Shown here in pieces: positions 1 to 5,423 of a DNA stretch of 5,423 bases. The position numbers were made by a program, and so were the translations under genes. The stretch spans positions 1-5,423 of the forward strand of contig JAAZDR010000180.1 in the NCBI GenBank assembly GCA_012512705.1, written 5' to 3'. The first letter of the stretch is position 1. The number at the start of each line of letters is the position of its first letter. This DNA comes from Bacillota bacterium. Lineage in GTDB: Bacteria > Bacillota > Dethiobacteria > DTU022 > JAAZDR01. The notes beneath the pieces were generated by a model that worked only from the letters and a program-made list of their open reading frames with translations, was not told where the DNA came from and ran no database searches.

Positions 1-182
1 ATCTCTACATGATCTTCTATATTTTCCGTTATTAACTCAATGTTGTAATTGAGTAGAATAAAACTCCCTAAAAGTAAAAGGGTTATGGCGACTACGGCTA
101 TGGAAGCGATCGTCATCCAGCTATTGCGCAATAAATTTCGAAAAGCCTCTCGCAGAAGATATAAGCTGTTTCTAACGAACAC
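1..182 (-). CDS. ftsX: Cell division ABC transporter permease FtsX (N-terminal fragment, cut by window edge)
   Basis: FtsX is the membrane subunit of the FtsEX complex. In Gram-positive bacteria it passes FtsE ATPase activity across the membrane to peptidoglycan hydrolases at the division site or side wall. Reading from a GTG at 182-180 gives 60 codons that stay open to the window edge. The start resembles the family N-terminus: a short cytoplasmic stretch with LLREAFRNLLRNSW (about residues 8-21), then MTIASIAVVAITLLLLGSFI, the first transmembrane helix, then an extracellular start rich in Asn, Glu and Ile. The GTG is chosen because a TAA codon lies directly upstream in frame and AAGGGGG sits 9 nt before it. 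It overlaps the end of ftsE by 11 nt, implying translational coupling. The large extracellular loop and remaining three helices lie outside the window. Identity is secure from the motif and from ftsE upstream. Confidence 0.9.
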   Translation of the reverse strand, partial: MFVRNSLYLLREAFRNLLRNSWMTIASIAVVAITLLLLGSFILLNYNIELITENIEDHVE

Positions 183-858
183 TTACATAAGCCCCCTTAC
201 GCTCATCAGCAATTATTCTCCCGCCTTCGAGGCATATGACCCTTTTTTGGAGCTTGTTTACCAAATCCTGGGCATGTGTTGCTACTACAACCGTTGTCCC
301 GCGCAAATGGAACTGTTTAAACAAATTCATAATCCCTGACGCTGTCTCCGGATCAAGATTGCCCGTCGGCTCATCAGCGAGCAGCAGCACAGGTTCATTT
401 ACTATTGCCCGAGCCATACCCACCCGTTGACGTTCTCCACCGGAAAGCTGGGAAGGACGTAAGTGTTCTTTATTCTTCAAACCCACAAGCTCTAGAGCCT
501 TGGGCACACGGCGTTTGATCTCTTTCACCGGTGTCCCGACAACCCGCATGGCAAAAGCGACATTCTCAAAGACAGTGCGCTCTTCAAGCAAACGAAAGTC
601 CTGGAAAACAATACCGATATTGCGACGCAAATACGGCACCTGGCTCCTTTTCATCCTCATAAGATCCTGACCAAAAACCTTTGTCTTTCCCTTAGTGGCA
701 ACAATCTCTCTGATCAAAAGCTTCATTATCGTTGATTTTCCGGCGCCGCTAGGGCCAATTATAAATACAAACTCTCCCCGATCAATGGTTAAATTAACAT
801 CATTAAGGGCCTTTACGCCACCAGGATATTCCTTATGTACATGATAAAATTCGATCAT
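172..858 (-). CDS. ftsE: Cell division ATP-binding protein FtsE
   Basis: FtsE is the cytoplasmic ATPase of the FtsEX complex, an ABC-type machine that controls cell-wall hydrolases during division instead of moving a solute. The 228-residue protein has the usual family length and a complete nucleotide-binding domain: Walker A GPSGAGKST (35-43), Q-loop Gln86 in VFQDFRLL, signature LSGGERQ (138-144), Walker B LLLADE (158-163) followed by PTGNLD with the D-loop (167-169), and switch His195 in VATH. The start MIEFYHVHKEYPGG and the stretch RRNIGIVFQDFRLL are typical of FtsE rather than of LolD or MacB relatives, and ftsX follows directly. The ATG at 858 matches the family N-terminus. Its best Shine-Dalgarno, AGGAG at 875-871, is 12 nt away, a somewhat long spacer. 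The TAG stop lies inside ftsX. It follows the ilvC terminator and so is probably the first gene of its own transcript. Confidence 0.97.
   Translation of the reverse strand: MIEFYHVHKEYPGGVKALNDVNLTIDRGEFVFIIGPSGAGKSTIMKLLIREIVATKGKTKVFGQDLMRMKRSQVPYLRRNIGIVFQDFRLLEERTVFENVAFAMRVVGTPVKEIKRRVPKALELVGLKNKEHLRPSQLSGGERQRVGMARAIVNEPVLLLADEPTGNLDPETASGIMNLFKQFHLRGTTVVVATHAQDLVNKLQKRVICLEGGRIIADERKGAYVSVR
192..198 (-). promoter_or_regulatory. Ribosome binding site of ftsX
   Basis: AAGGGGG on the minus strand, inside the last codons of ftsE, with a 9-nt spacer to the GTG at 182-180. It decides the ftsX start. The nearer ATG at 188-186 is followed at once by TAA and cannot be used. Confidence 0.7.
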
Positions 859-997
859 TTTTGACAGGCACTCCTAGATCTTAAATTAACTTAACATAAT
901 TAACAACTTTATTAGCTATTCGACAATATTTAAGCAAAACCTTCTTAAATCTTGAAAACTTTTTTTACAAGTTTGGCAAAACAAGTCGGATTTGCAT
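859..997 (-). promoter_or_regulatory. AT-rich leader of ftsEX, presumed promoter region
   Basis: This stretch lies between the ilvC terminator and the ftsE start and is the only place in the window where ftsEX could gain its own promoter. No strong consensus is visible. Two weak sigma-A candidates on the minus strand are TTGTCG (926-921) with a 16-nt spacer to GTTAAT (904-899), and TTGTTA (906-901) with a 17-nt spacer to TAAGAT (883-878). The second would start transcription at or inside the Shine-Dalgarno (875-871), so the first is more plausible. The region also holds two copies of acaagt (plus strand, 967-972 and 981-986) flanking the near-palindrome tttggcaaa. Function is inferred from position only. 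Confidence 0.35.
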
Positions 998-1021
998 AAA
1001 AAAACCTGCCTTTAGGCAGGT
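998..1021 (-). terminator. Rho-independent terminator after ilvC
   Basis: On the minus strand ACCTGCC (1021-1015) pairs perfectly with GGCAGGT (1010-1004) around a 4-nt TAAA loop, and a run of T follows at once (opposite the A-run at 998-1004). It begins 43 nt after the ilvC stop and points with the gene. It separates the prfB-to-ilvC unit from ftsEX. Confidence 0.9.
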
Positions 1022-1064
1022 ATACAAAAATTTTATCAAAAGCTGTATTTTTTTAGAAAAATGG

Positions 1065-2063
1065 TTAGAGTGTTTTTTTCAACCAGGGCATCATCTTTCG
1101 CAGCTCTTTACCTACTCTGGTCAGCAAGCTGTCCTCAGCCTGACGGCGCAGAGCGTTAAACATCGGGCAGTTGGCCTTATTTTCTAAGATCCACTCGCGG
1201 GCAAAAACGCCCTGTTGGATCTCCTCTAGGATGCGCTTCATCTCTTCTTTCACCTGGTCATTGATAACCCGTGGCCCGCGGGTGAAATCACCATACTCAG
1301 CGGTTTCACTCACGGAATAGCGCATCCATTCCATCCCGCCCTCATAGATCAGGTCAACGATCAGTTTCAGCTCATGTAAGCATTCGAAATAGGCAACTTC
1401 CGGCTGGTAGCCGGCTTCGACCAGGGTATCAAAAGCTGCCTTGACCAAAGCAGTAACTCCTCCACAAAGGACAACCTGCTCACCAAAAAGATCTGTTTCC
1501 GTCTCTTCCTTGAAGGTAGTTTCAATGAGGCCCGCGCGGGTGCAGCCGATACCCTTGGCATAGGCAAGACCCAGTTCCTTTGCTCTTCCGGTATAATCCT
1601 GATGAACAGCAATCAGTCCGGGAACACCTATCCCCTCTACATAAAGACGTCGCACTAAATGCCCCGGGCCTTTGGGAGCAATCATAAACACGTCAACATC
1701 AGCGGGCGGAACAATCTGCTTATAGAGAATATTGAACCCGTGAGAGGCAACAACAGCATCACCTTCATCAAGGTTAGGCAAAACTTCATTTTTAAAGACT
1801 GCTGGCTGGTCAGTATCCCCGATCAGAAGCACGATCACCTGCGCTTCCTTGCAGGCTTCGGCTACAGTTGCTACCTTCAGCCCGGCCTCTTCCGCCTTGG
1901 CTCTACTCTTACTCTCCTTACGCAAACCGACAATTACATCCAGGCCACTATCCTTTAAATTTAAGGCATGAGCATGCCCTTGACTGCCATAACCGAGAAC
2001 AGCAATTTTTTTCCCTTCCAGCAGTCCCAAATCAGCATCCTTATCATAGTATAAGCGTGCCAT
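1065..2063 (-). CDS. ilvC: Ketol-acid reductoisomerase (class I, short form)
   Basis: IlvC catalyses the Mg2+-dependent alkyl migration and NAD(P)H reduction that turn 2-acetolactate into 2,3-dihydroxyisovalerate, and 2-aceto-2-hydroxybutyrate into its methyl homologue, in valine, leucine and isoleucine synthesis. The length, 332 residues, fits the class I enzyme. The Rossmann domain carries [13 protein letters not shown] (24-36) and the cofactor loop GLRKESKSR (46-54). His108 in SHGFNI and Lys131 in [11 protein letters not shown] are conserved. The helical knotted domain has the metal and substrate residues Asp191 and Glu195 ([10 protein letters not shown]), Glu227 and Glu231 ([18 protein letters not shown]), and Ser252 ([11 protein letters not shown]). 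One oddity: the usual PD-x-x-Q motif reads GDTDQ (82-86). Start: ATG at 2063, with AAGGGGGA 11 nt upstream. It lies 84 nt after the transketolase C gene and ends at a terminator. No other ilv or leu gene and no T-box-like leader is visible. Confidence 0.97.
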   Translation of the reverse strand: MARLYYDKDADLGLLEGKKIAVLGYGSQGHAHALNLKDSGLDVIVGLRKESKSRAKAEEAGLKVATVAEACKEAQVIVLLIGDTDQPAVFKNEVLPNLDEGDAVVASHGFNILYKQIVPPADVDVFMIAPKGPGHLVRRLYVEGIGVPGLIAVHQDYTGRAKELGLAYAKGIGCTRAGLIETTFKEETETDLFGEQVVLCGGVTALVKAAFDTLVEAGYQPEVAYFECLHELKLIVDLIYEGGMEWMRYSVSETAEYGDFTRGPRVINDQVKEEMKRILEEIQQGVFAREWILENKANCPMFNALRRQAEDSLLTRVGKELRKMMPWLKKTL

Positions 2064-2116
2064 TACTAAATAAATCCCCCTTTTTGGATCATCTTAAATA
2101 AACTATCATTCTATAG

Positions 2117-2136
2117 AAAAAGGAAAAATCCTTTTT
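2117..2136 (-). other. AT-rich inverted repeat in the tkt-ilvC spacer
   Basis: In the 84-nt gap between the transketolase C stop and ilvC, an 8-bp inverted repeat (aaaaagga and tccttttt on the plus strand) surrounds a 4-nt loop. Read on the minus strand it ends in a short T-run. The stem has only two G-C pairs, so as a terminator it would be weak. It could be a leaky terminator, an RNA processing site, or chance in AT-rich DNA. It is the only structure seen in this spacer. No clear promoter was found for ilvC, though TATAGA-like sequence follows the repeat. Confidence 0.3.
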
Positions 2137-2147
2137 TCGCTTTTTAA

Positions 2148-3080
2148 TTATTGCTTAAGAGCCTTCGCTGCCTCCGCTATATGAGCTGCTGTAAGGCCAT
2201 GCTTTTCAAGTAGTGCTGCTGGTGAACCGGATTCGCCAAATGTATCTCTAACACCAAGGCGCTGCATTTTAATCGGGCATTTTTCCACCAGCACTTCTGC
2301 CACCGCGCTCCCCAGACCGCCGATGATATTATGCTCCTCCACCGTTATCGCAACACCGGTCTTGGCAGCGGACTGCACAATTAGCTCTTGATCAAGAGGT
2401 TTAATCGTTGGCAAATGAATTACTTCTGTCTGCAAGCTTTGTTCCGCTAATATCTGTGCAGCTTTCAGGGCTTCACTACTCATGGTCCCGGTCGAAAAAA
2501 TGCTCAAGTCATCACCCTCGCGCAATACAACCCCTTTGCCGATTATAAAAGGTATATCAGCAGTAATTTGTGGCACCTTCGGCCGCCCAAGGCGCAGGTA
2601 GACCGGTCCGTCAAATTCTGCTGCAGCGAAAACTGCCCTATATGCCTCACGACCATCTGCGGGAACAATTACAGTCATTCCCGGCAAAGCACGCATTAGC
2701 GCAATATCCTCCAGGGCTTGGTGTGAAGCACCATCTTCCCCAACAGTTAATCCAGCATGAGTAGCGGCTATTTTTACATTAAGCCGTGGATAAGCAATGG
2801 AATTACGGATCTGGTCGTAAGCACGGCCTGTAGCAAAAACAGCAAAGGTACTGGCAAAGGGGAGCTTTCCCGCAGCCGCCAGGCCTGCTGCTGTCCCGAA
2901 CAAATCCGCCTCTGCAATACCGATATTAAAAAAACGTTCCGGATAAGCTGCAGCAAATTTGGCGGTTTTCGTAGATTGAGAGAGGTCGGCGTCAAGAACT
3001 ACTAAATCCGCATTATCCTTACCCAGGGCGACTAAGGCTTCACCGTAAGCATCCCGTGTGGCAATCTTCTTTTCATTCAT
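2148..3080 (-). CDS. Transketolase, C-terminal subunit (pyrimidine-binding and C-terminal domains)
   Basis: This is the second half of a split transketolase. With the gene just upstream it forms a thiamine-diphosphate enzyme that moves two-carbon ketol units between sugar phosphates in the non-oxidative pentose phosphate pathway. The 310-residue length matches stand-alone C subunits. The pyrimidine-binding domain (about 5-170) holds VVLDADLSQSTKT (27-39), the catalytic Glu57 in NIGIAEADLFGTAAGLA, the FA-TGRAYDQIRNSIAY segment, and THAGLTVGEDGASHQ before IALMRALPGM. The C-terminal domain (about 185-310) contains FSTGTMSSEAL, VEEHNIIGGLGSAVAEVL and DTFGESGSP. The usual GIAEQ reads GIAEA. The ATG at 3080 overlaps the N-subunit stop by 8 nt and has AAGGAGG 9 nt upstream, so translation is probably coupled for equal amounts. 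DXS and pyruvate dehydrogenase E1-beta share the fold but fit less well. A transketolase for an unusual sugar cannot be excluded. Confidence 0.94.
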   Translation of the reverse strand: MNEKKIATRDAYGEALVALGKDNADLVVLDADLSQSTKTAKFAAAYPERFFNIGIAEADLFGTAAGLAAAGKLPFASTFAVFATGRAYDQIRNSIAYPRLNVKIAATHAGLTVGEDGASHQALEDIALMRALPGMTVIVPADGREAYRAVFAAAEFDGPVYLRLGRPKVPQITADIPFIIGKGVVLREGDDLSIFSTGTMSSEALKAAQILAEQSLQTEVIHLPTIKPLDQELIVQSAAKTGVAITVEEHNIIGGLGSAVAEVLVEKCPIKMQRLGVRDTFGESGSPAALLEKHGLTAAHIAEAAKALKQ

Positions 3081-3930
3081 CTCTGTGTTCCTCCTTCTGA
3101 AACCCCGTCAGCTCAGCCAGTGCAGCCTTCAGCTGCTTAGCATCAGGGGCAGTCCCGTGCCAGCTGGCCTCATTTTCCATAAAAGATACGCCTTTTCCTT
3201 TCACCGTATGGGCAATAATCATGCTCGGGCGTCCCTTGCTCTGACGCGTGCGCTCTACGGCATCTATAATTTCCTGATAATTGTGGCCGTCAATTTCCGT
3301 TACATCCCAGCCAAAGGCTCTCCATTTCTCAGCCGGAGAACCAAGGGACATTACCTCACTAGTCGGTCCATCGATCTGCAGCCTATTGTAATCCAAAAAA
3401 GCAATAACATTATCTAGACGGTAATGCGCTGCGGTCATCGCTGCCTCCCAGATCTGCCCTTCCTGGATCTCGCCATCCCCAAGAATAACAAAAACCCGCC
3501 AGCTTTCGGCATTTAATTTAGCTGCCAGGGCCATACCATTAGCAACGGAAAGCCCTTGTCCGAGTGAACCGGTAGAGATCTCTATCCCCGGCAATTTGCG
3601 CATATCAGGGTGACCCTGCAAGGGAGAACCTAAACGCCGAAAATTCCTCAACTCGCTACACGGGAAAAAACCATATGCAGCCAGAACCGCATAGAGTGCA
3701 GGAGCAGCATGTCCTTTGCTTAAAATAAGACGATCCCGTTCCAGCTTCTGCGGATTCCGGGGGTCAACATTCAATATGTAACCGTAAAGGGCGGTTAACA
3801 GCTCAACTATGGAGAGGGAGCCTCCCGGATGGCCGGAACCGGCTTCACCGATCATGGAAATAATATCATAGCGTATTCGAGCAGCTTTCTCCTTCAATTC
3901 TTCCAATTTTTCTGCTGCTAGAGCAACCAC
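3073..3930 (-). CDS. Transketolase, N-terminal subunit (thiamine diphosphate-binding)
   Basis: This subunit supplies the pyrophosphate- and metal-binding half of a split transketolase. From GTG at 3930 it is 285 residues, normal for stand-alone N subunits. Seen in order: a charged helical start KLEELKEKAARIRYDII (8-24), EAGSGHPGGSLS with His34 (29-40), LSKGHAAPALYA with His74 (70-81), GHPD (106-109), STGSLGQGLS (119-128), and the thiamine diphosphate motif from GDGE (151-154) to DYNRLQIDG (180-188). WRAFGWDVTEIDGHN and AHTVKGKGVSFME follow. The GTG is preferred because AGGAAGGGG lies 7 nt upstream and the family usually starts just before this helix. An ATG at 3969 would add 13 residues but has no Shine-Dalgarno. 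Reading further upstream runs into yitT and is not credible. The gene starts 46 nt after yitT and overlaps the C-subunit gene by 8 nt. Confidence 0.94.
   Translation of the reverse strand: MVALAAEKLEELKEKAARIRYDIISMIGEAGSGHPGGSLSIVELLTALYGYILNVDPRNPQKLERDRLILSKGHAAPALYAVLAAYGFFPCSELRNFRRLGSPLQGHPDMRKLPGIEISTGSLGQGLSVANGMALAAKLNAESWRVFVILGDGEIQEGQIWEAAMTAAHYRLDNVIAFLDYNRLQIDGPTSEVMSLGSPAEKWRAFGWDVTEIDGHNYQEIIDAVERTRQSKGRPSMIIAHTVKGKGVSFMENEASWHGTAPDAKQLKAALAELTGFQKEEHRDE
3090..3096 (-). promoter_or_regulatory. Ribosome binding site of transketolase C subunit
   Basis: AAGGAGG on the minus strand, a near-perfect Shine-Dalgarno 9 nt before the ATG at 3080. It is embedded in the last codons of the N-subunit gene, which supports both the start choice and translational coupling. 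Confidence 0.8.
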
Positions 3931-3937
3931 AATCCTA

Positions 3938-3946
3938 CCCCTTCCT
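3938..3946 (-). promoter_or_regulatory. Ribosome binding site of transketolase N subunit
   Basis: AGGAAGGGG on the minus strand with a 7-nt spacer to the GTG at 3930-3928. It decides the start in favour of the GTG over upstream ATG codons in the same frame. Confidence 0.75.
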
Positions 3947-3976
3947 AAAAAATATGTATTGCTCCCCATATATATC

Positions 3977-4828
3977 TTATCGCGAGTGTTCGTCCACCTG
4001 GCGAAAACCCTCGCCGAGGACTTCACTAGCGTTGCCGACGATAATAAAGGCGTGCGGATCAACTTCGTAAACAAGGGCCTTCAGCTGCGTCGTCTGGTTG
4101 CGGCTAACAACACTGAGTAAGATCCCTCGTCTTTCATCGGTATAACCGCCCCAAGCCTCCATGCGGGTTACACCCCGGTCGAGATGCTGCATAAGCTTCT
4201 TTGCGAGCTCCTCATCTTTACTAGTAATAATCAACGCTGCCTTTGCTAGACTAAAGCCCTCCTGAATCACATCAACAAGCCAACTGCTGACAAAAAGGGA
4301 GAGGGCAGCGTAGAGTCCGATTTCCGCGCCAAAAATTATCCCCGCGGCACCAACAATCAAAATGTCACTACCAATCAACCCCTGACCGCTGCTAACGCCG
4401 AACAGACGGTGTAGTAACTGAGCAGCCAAAGCAGTTCCACCAGTTGAACCATTGGCACGAAAAACTATTCCCATTCCCACACCGAGAACCAGCCCGCCGT
4501 AAACAGCGGCTAGAAGAATATCATTAGTAGCAGCAGGTAAAAAGGAGAGGACTTCCACCATTAAAGACATTAAAACAGTTCCAGAGACTGTATGGGCTAA
4601 AAAGCGGACTCCTAAATATTTAAATGTGAATAAAAACAAGAGGACGTTGAAGGCGATAATTGTCAGGCCAACCGGTATGCCGAAAGTATGAAAAAGAATA
4701 ATTCCCAAACCGCTGGCCCCGCCGGCTGCAAGTTTGTTAGGAACGAGAAACATATTTAAGCCGATTGCTGATATAGTGCTGCCCAAAAAAATGCCTAAAA
4801 ATTCACGTACAAACCTCTTCCAATGCAT
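3977..4828 (-). CDS. YitT family membrane protein with C-terminal DUF2179 domain
   Basis: This is a multi-pass membrane protein of the YitT family, which is common in Bacillota in several paralogues and whose transport or sensing role is not established. The 283-residue length is typical. Hydrophobic segments lie at about 10-28, 36-50, 53-69, 78-96, 104-122, 152-168 and 170-186. Between the fifth and sixth is the family's Gly-rich stretch RANGSTGGTALAAQLL (124-139), where the more usual GGTD is GGTA. A soluble C-terminal DUF2179 domain (about 215-276) begins at RGVTRMEAWGGYT and ends with the signature SEVLGEGF. No signal peptide separate from the first helix is seen. The ATG at 4828 is 11 nt after the prfB stop, and its AGGAAG site overlaps that stop, so the two genes are probably co-transcribed. 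The family call is firm. No specific function can be assigned, and the neighbours do not suggest a substrate. Confidence 0.93.
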   Translation of the reverse strand: MHWKRFVREFLGIFLGSTISAIGLNMFLVPNKLAAGGASGLGIILFHTFGIPVGLTIIAFNVLLFLFTFKYLGVRFLAHTVSGTVLMSLMVEVLSFLPAATNDILLAAVYGGLVLGVGMGIVFRANGSTGGTALAAQLLHRLFGVSSGQGLIGSDILIVGAAGIIFGAEIGLYAALSLFVSSWLVDVIQEGFSLAKAALIITSKDEELAKKLMQHLDRGVTRMEAWGGYTDERRGILLSVVSRNQTTQLKALVYEVDPHAFIIVGNASEVLGEGFRQVDEHSR

Positions 4829-4839
4829 GGGCTCACTTC

Positions 4840-5423
4840 CTATCTAGTGTCCCCCTTGGACTGCTGGAGCAAAAAAGTTTCGAGGAAAACATCAATCTCC
4901 CCATCCATCACTGCCTGAATATTTCCAACCTCTACGTTAGTGCGATGATCCTTAACCAGCGTATAGGGGTGAAAAACGTAAGAACGAATCTGGCTGCCCC
5001 ACGCGATCTCTTTCTGTTCTCCGCGCAAGGCATTAAGCTCCTCTTCCTGTTTCCTTTGATAGTGGTCAGCAAGCCGTGCATACAAGATGCGCATCGCCTT
5101 CTCACGATTGCTGTGCTGGGAACGCTCCTGCTGGCACTGAACAACAATGCCTGTAGGCAGATGCGTAATGCGCACCGCTGAATCGGTAGTATTCACATGC
5201 TGCCCTCCTGCCCCGCTAGCGCGGTAGGTATCGATACGCAGCTCGTCAGGCTTGACCTCAAACTCTTTATGCTCTTCGCACTGGGGCAAAACGTCGACAG
5301 AAGCAAAGGATGTATGCCTTCTATGCGCCGTATCAAAAGGCGAAAGGCGTACGAGGCGATGAACGCCACGTTCTGCCTTGAGGTAACCATAGGCGCGTTC
5401 CCCTTTGATCGATAGGGTTACAC
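4840..5423 (-). CDS. prfB: Peptide chain release factor 2 (C-terminal part, cut by window edge)
   Basis: RF2 recognises UGA and UAA stop codons in the ribosomal A site and triggers peptide release. The frame is open from the right edge (first full codon at 5421) to TAG at 4842-4840, giving 193 residues, roughly the second half of a protein of about 365. The anticodon-like tripeptide SPF is at fragment residues 27-29 in RLVRLSPFD, which marks RF2 rather than RF1. The catalytic GGQ loop is at 72-74 in [11 protein letters not shown]. The C-terminus [32 protein letters not shown] and [12 protein letters not shown] are RF2-type. A TTG or internal start near 5289 would remove the stop-codon-reading domain, so such a start is wrong. 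The N-terminal domain and any programmed frameshift site lie outside the window. [10 protein letters not shown] has Thr where Lys is usual. yitT follows 11 nt downstream. Confidence 0.96.
   Translation of the reverse strand, partial: VTLSIKGERAYGYLKAERGVHRLVRLSPFDTAHRRHTSFASVDVLPQCEEHKEFEVKPDELRIDTYRASGAGGQHVNTTDSAVRITHLPTGIVVQCQQERSQHSNREKAMRILYARLADHYQRKQEEELNALRGEQKEIAWGSQIRSYVFHPYTLVKDHRTNVEVGNIQAVMDGEIDVFLETFLLQQSKGDTR

Noticed and set aside
49..339. Plus-strand open frame opposite ftsX and ftsE
   Set aside because: It lies antisense to two well-identified genes and has no recognisable domain or ribosome binding site. It is a shadow frame.
878..906. TTGTTA-17-TAAGAT as the ftsE promoter
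   Set aside because: It is the best numerical match, but transcription would begin at or inside the only Shine-Dalgarno (875-871), leaving no usable leader.
1659..2101. Two overlapping plus-strand frames opposite ilvC
   Set aside because: Both are antisense to conserved IlvC coding sequence, low in complexity and without family features.
2148..3930. 1-deoxy-D-xylulose-5-phosphate synthase or pyruvate dehydrogenase E1 as alternatives for the split enzyme
   Set aside because: The motifs GSGHPGGSLS, SKGHAAPALYA, DYNRLQIDG and THAGLTVGEDGASHQ are those of transketolase. DXS is normally one chain and E1 subunits have different motifs.
4840..5289. A short free-standing GGQ protein (ArfB/YaeJ-like rescue factor) starting near 5289
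   Set aside because: The frame continues upstream to the window edge with RF2 sequence including the SPF motif, so the short version is only an internal TTG start within prfB.
5193..5390. Minus-strand 65-residue frame within the prfB region
   Set aside because: The prfB frame covers the same bases and gives a continuous match to RF2 motifs ([20 protein letters not shown]); this frame is out of register.

Overview
The window looks like a chromosomal segment from a Gram-positive bacterium of the Bacillota, most likely of the class Clostridia. The evidence is gene content (a YitT-family membrane protein, a transketolase split into two genes, and FtsE/FtsX of Gram-positive type), purine-rich Shine-Dalgarno sites before nearly every gene, two GTG starts, and moderate, slightly AT-rich composition. 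The assignment to Clostridia is inference; no taxonomic marker gene is complete here. All seven genes lie on the minus strand, so transcription runs from high to low coordinates. No tRNA, rRNA, CRISPR array, insertion sequence or phage gene was seen, and gaps between genes are short.

In order of transcription: (1) the C-terminal half of peptide chain release factor 2 (prfB), cut by the right edge; (2) a complete YitT-family integral membrane protein with a C-terminal DUF2179 domain, starting 11 nt after prfB; (3) the N-terminal, thiamine-diphosphate-binding subunit of a split transketolase; (4) its C-terminal subunit, overlapping the former by 8 nt; (5) ilvC, class I ketol-acid reductoisomerase, 84 nt further on; (6) a clear rho-independent terminator; (7) ftsE, the ATPase of the FtsEX division complex, behind its own AT-rich leader; (8) the first 60 codons of ftsX, overlapping ftsE by 11 nt and running off the left edge.

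The spacing suggests two transcription units. The first is prfB-yitT-tkt(N)-tkt(C)-ilvC, ending at the terminator. The second is ftsE-ftsX, probably continuing beyond the window. The two transketolase subunits together make one enzyme of the non-oxidative pentose phosphate pathway, and ilvC makes the branched-chain amino acid precursors. The link between these metabolic genes and the prfB/ftsEX housekeeping genes looks positional rather than functional. No partner genes for ilvC (ilvB, ilvN, ilvD, leuA) are visible.

I found no undescribed system. The points worth a second look are modest: a substituted NAD(P)-domain motif and an acidic cofactor loop in IlvC, an altered catalytic-Glu motif in the transketolase C subunit, start sites that automated calling could get wrong, and the metabolic genes placed between prfB and ftsEX.
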